Positions 62,377 to 64,000 of a stretch of 64,000 bases of DNA are shown here, one piece after another. Position 1 is the stretch's first letter. Every line of letters begins with the position of its first letter. Location: NCBI RefSeq assembly GCF_007665395.1, contig NZ_VDND01000003.1:124001-188000 (forward strand). The letters run 5' to 3'. Source of the DNA: Pseudomonas oryzihabitans (lineage in GTDB: Bacteria > Pseudomonadota > Gammaproteobacteria > Pseudomonadales > Pseudomonadaceae). The notes beneath the pieces were generated by a model. That model did not search any database. It was not told the DNA's origin and saw nothing but the letters and a program-made list of their open reading frames with translations. A program made the translations under genes and the position numbers.

Positions 62377-63384
62377 TCAGATATCCAGCACGATCTTGCC
62401 GAAGTGGCTGCCGTCCTTCTGGAAGGCGAAGGCCTGGGCGATCTCGCGCAGCGGATAGCTCCGGTCGATCACCGGCTTAATCCCGGTGCTTTCCAGGGCG
62501 CGGATCATGTCCTGCTGGTGGCGCCGGCTGCCGACGATCAGCCCCTGCAGGCGCTGGTGGCGGCGCATCAGGTTGGCCGTGGGCACCTGCCCCTCGATTC
62601 CGGTGAGCACGCCGATCAAGGCGAGGTGGCCATGGATGCGGGCCGCCTGGATGGACTGCGCGAGGGTCGCCGGCCCGCCCACTTCCACCACGATGTCGAC
62701 GCCCCGCCCCCCGGTGATGGCCTGCACCTTGGCGCCCCATTCCGGTTCGCTACGGTAGTTGATCAGGTGATCGGCGCCCAGGGCGTAGGCCCGCTGCAGC
62801 TTCTCGTCCGAGGACGAGGTGGCGATCACCGTGGCGCCCATGGCCTTGGCGATCTGCAGGGCGAAGATCGAGACGCCACCGGTGCCCATGACCAGCACGC
62901 TGTCGCCGGCCTTGAGATTGCCGTCCACCACCAGGGCGCGCCAGGCGGTGAGTCCGGCGGTGGTCAGGGTGGCCGCTTCGGCATGGCTGTAGCCCTGGGG
63001 CGCCCGGGTGAAGGCGGTGGCCGGGCGCACCACCACCTCGCAGGCGAAGCCATCGACCCCGTCGCCGGGGGTGGTGGAGAAGTCGTCGATCGACGGTTCG
63101 CCCTCGAGCCAGTCGGGGAAGAAGGTGGACACCACGTGATCGCCCACGGCGAAGTCGCTGACTCCCGCCCCGACGGCCTCGACCACCCCGGCACCATCGG
63201 ACATGGGAATGCGGCCATCGGCGGTGGGCATCTTGCCGAGCACCACGCCCAGGTCATGGAAATTCAGCGAGCTGGCCTTGATCCGCACGCGGATCTCGCC
63301 GGCACCGGGCTGGCCCGGGTCGGGCAGCTCGACGTGTTCCAGCTGGTCCAGTCCACCGGGTTTGCGTAGGCGTATGGCATTCAT
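62377..63384 (-). CDS. Quinone-oxidoreductase-like MDR dehydrogenase (zinc-free type)
   Basis: A 335-residue MDR protein. The N-terminal catalytic domain has SSLNFHDLGVVLGKMP, SDGAGVVEAVG and CEVVVRPATAF; the NAD(P) domain has VLVMGTGGVSIFALQIAK. The catalytic-zinc ligands of alcohol dehydrogenases are missing (Asn-Phe-His in place of Cys), which places it with quinone oxidoreductases and enoyl reductases. SSDEKL after strand 2 is neutral, favouring NADPH. It is unrelated to the zinc ADH at 45072. Confidence 0.88.
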   Translation of the reverse strand: MNAIRLRKPGGLDQLEHVELPDPGQPGAGEIRVRIKASSLNFHDLGVVLGKMPTADGRIPMSDGAGVVEAVGAGVSDFAVGDHVVSTFFPDWLEGEPSIDDFSTTPGDGVDGFACEVVVRPATAFTRAPQGYSHAEAATLTTAGLTAWRALVVDGNLKAGDSVLVMGTGGVSIFALQIAKAMGATVIATSSSDEKLQRAYALGADHLINYRSEPEWGAKVQAITGGRGVDIVVEVGGPATLAQSIQAARIHGHLALIGVLTGIEGQVPTANLMRRHQRLQGLIVGSRRHQQDMIRALESTGIKPVIDRSYPLREIAQAFAFQKDGSHFGKIVLDI

Positions 63385-63440
63385 GGCAATCCTCCAGAGT
63401 GATGGCGAGCCGGAGCTCGCGGGTCTGTAGAGGACCACGG

Positions 63441-63480
63441 CGACGGGCGCAGGATTCCCGGGCGGGACCCGCGCCCGTCG
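63441..63480 (-). terminator. Hairpin after the DUF4398 lipoprotein gene
   Basis: A 10-bp perfect stem, CGACGGGCGC and GCGCCCGTCG, with an internal GC-rich loop, 4 bases after the stop codon. No T-run. Could be a weak terminator of the lipoprotein operon. Confidence 0.45.
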
Positions 63481-63484
63481 GGCC

Positions 63485-63874
63485 TTACTTGATGGCCTTC
63501 TGCAATTGCTGCAGCTGCTGGGTGCGGGTATTCAGGCGGGCTTCGCCGCGCTCGGCGTCGACCTTCTTCAGCTCGGCTTCGGCCATCCGCAGCTTGATGG
63601 TCTGCATGGCGGTCTGGATGCGTTGTTGGGTCAGGTAGGCCAGCTGGTCGACGGTCTGCTCGTTCTCACCGTCCTTGTAGGCCTTGTCGGCCTTGGCCAG
63701 CCAGGCACCCGCGTCCTTGGTTTCCAGCGCCGCCAGCTGGGTGGCCTGCGGCTGGGATTCCAGGGCGGAGTAATCGTTGCGCGCCTTCTCCAGGTTGGGA
63801 TTGGGCGGGGTGGCGCAGGCGGCCAGGGTGAGGGTCAGCGCCGACAGTACGGGAAGCAGAAAACGTTTACGCAT
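63485..63874 (-). CDS. DUF4398 lipoprotein
   Basis: A 129-residue protein with a lipoprotein signal (LTLTLAACATPP; Cys20 at the cleavage site) and a helical, Gln/Ala-rich mature part of the DUF4398 type, ending in a run of coiled-coil sequence (TRTQQLQQLQ). In pseudomonads such small lipoproteins are found beside OmpA-type outer-membrane proteins. The C-terminal end of the upstream gene is cut by the window edge, 30 bases before this start. No enzymatic residues. Confidence 0.88.
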   Translation of the reverse strand: MRKRFLLPVLSALTLTLAACATPPNPNLEKARNDYSALESQPQATQLAALETKDAGAWLAKADKAYKDGENEQTVDQLAYLTQQRIQTAMQTIKLRMAEAELKKVDAERGEARLNTRTQQLQQLQKAIK

Positions 63875-63904
63875 GGGTATCGTCCTTCGAGAGAGCGGGC
63901 AGCC

Positions 63905-64000
63905 TTACTGCTGCACCTTTTTCTGTAGATTCTGTTGCAGCTGGAGGTTGATCTGACCTTCCTCGCGGATCTGCTGGATGCTGTTCTGGGCATCCTGCAG
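63905..64000 (-). CDS. C-terminal end of an upstream gene (partial), possibly a second DUF4398 lipoprotein
   Basis: Only the last 31 codons are inside the window: a Gln-rich helix (LQDAQNSIQQIREEGQINLQ and onward, ending KKVQQ). The helical, Gln-rich end resembles that of the following DUF4398 protein. It is co-directional, 30 bases upstream, and probably in one operon. The rest lies off the right edge, so the family is uncertain. Confidence 0.5.
   Translation of the reverse strand: MQDAQNSIQQIREEGQINLQLQQNLQKKVQQ

Overview
The window looks like chromosome of a high-GC gammaproteobacterium close to Pseudomonas. Reasons: a rutR/rut locus with RpoN-type promoters, a deaminase very like P. aeruginosa PA0148, DUF4398 lipoproteins, AAnAAnAA (Hfq/Crc-type) motifs next to catabolic starts, and abundant Pseudomonas-style intergenic palindromes. 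No rRNA, tRNA, CRISPR, integrase or transposase gene was seen. Species assignment (for example the P. oryzihabitans group) is a guess.

Layout. 1-2.4 kb: eutC (the rest of the eut locus would lie off the left edge), a GNAT acetyltransferase and an alpha/beta hydrolase. 2.4-14.3 kb: a pyrimidine-use region. rutR is divergent from rutABC-D-F, which lacks rutE and rutG. It is followed by a second operon (2OG-Fe(II) oxygenase, VOC protein, BMP-type nucleoside/base ABC transporter, cysteine hydrolase). Both operons have a RutR-like operator and an RpoN-type promoter, so the second is probably part of the same regulon and may supply the missing uptake. 14.3-20.5 kb: a tandem palindrome array, an ArnT-like glycosyltransferase, a large inverted-repeat element, an IMPase-family phosphatase overlapping an adenine/adenosine deaminase, and an acyltransferase.

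20.6-40.4 kb: an accessory catabolic island around one NodD-like LysR regulator. To its left runs VOC/extradiol protein, Rieske ferredoxin, C-C hydrolase-like protein and FAD monooxygenase. To its right run an SMP-30 lactonase, HpsN/HisD-like dehydrogenase, SDR, FAH-family protein, DenD-like dehydrogenase, MFS transporter, SDR, OprB porin, CrtI-like oxidoreductase, SDR, VOC protein and exported SnoaL-like protein. Four promoters in the island share a direct repeat spaced exactly 22 bp, and most transcription units carry an AAnAAnAA motif just before the start codon. Remnants of a second FAH gene and a second porin gene show that an earlier, related operon has decayed here. The substrate is not evident; an aromatic or heterocyclic compound linked to a sugar- or polyol-type moiety fits the enzyme set.

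40.4-64 kb: mostly housekeeping and signalling. ChaA-type antiporter, DedA protein, a second copy of the large inverted-repeat element, ilvE, a small exported protein, an alcohol dehydrogenase, a DnaQ-like exonuclease, DNA polymerase II, a frameshifted nucleotidyltransferase, a CheB-CheR-PAS-kinase-receiver fusion, a Tat-exported dienelactone hydrolase, an orphan prpF, a composite repeat array, a PAS/GAF hybrid kinase with two stand-alone receivers, a quinone-type dehydrogenase and DUF4398-type lipoproteins running off the right edge.
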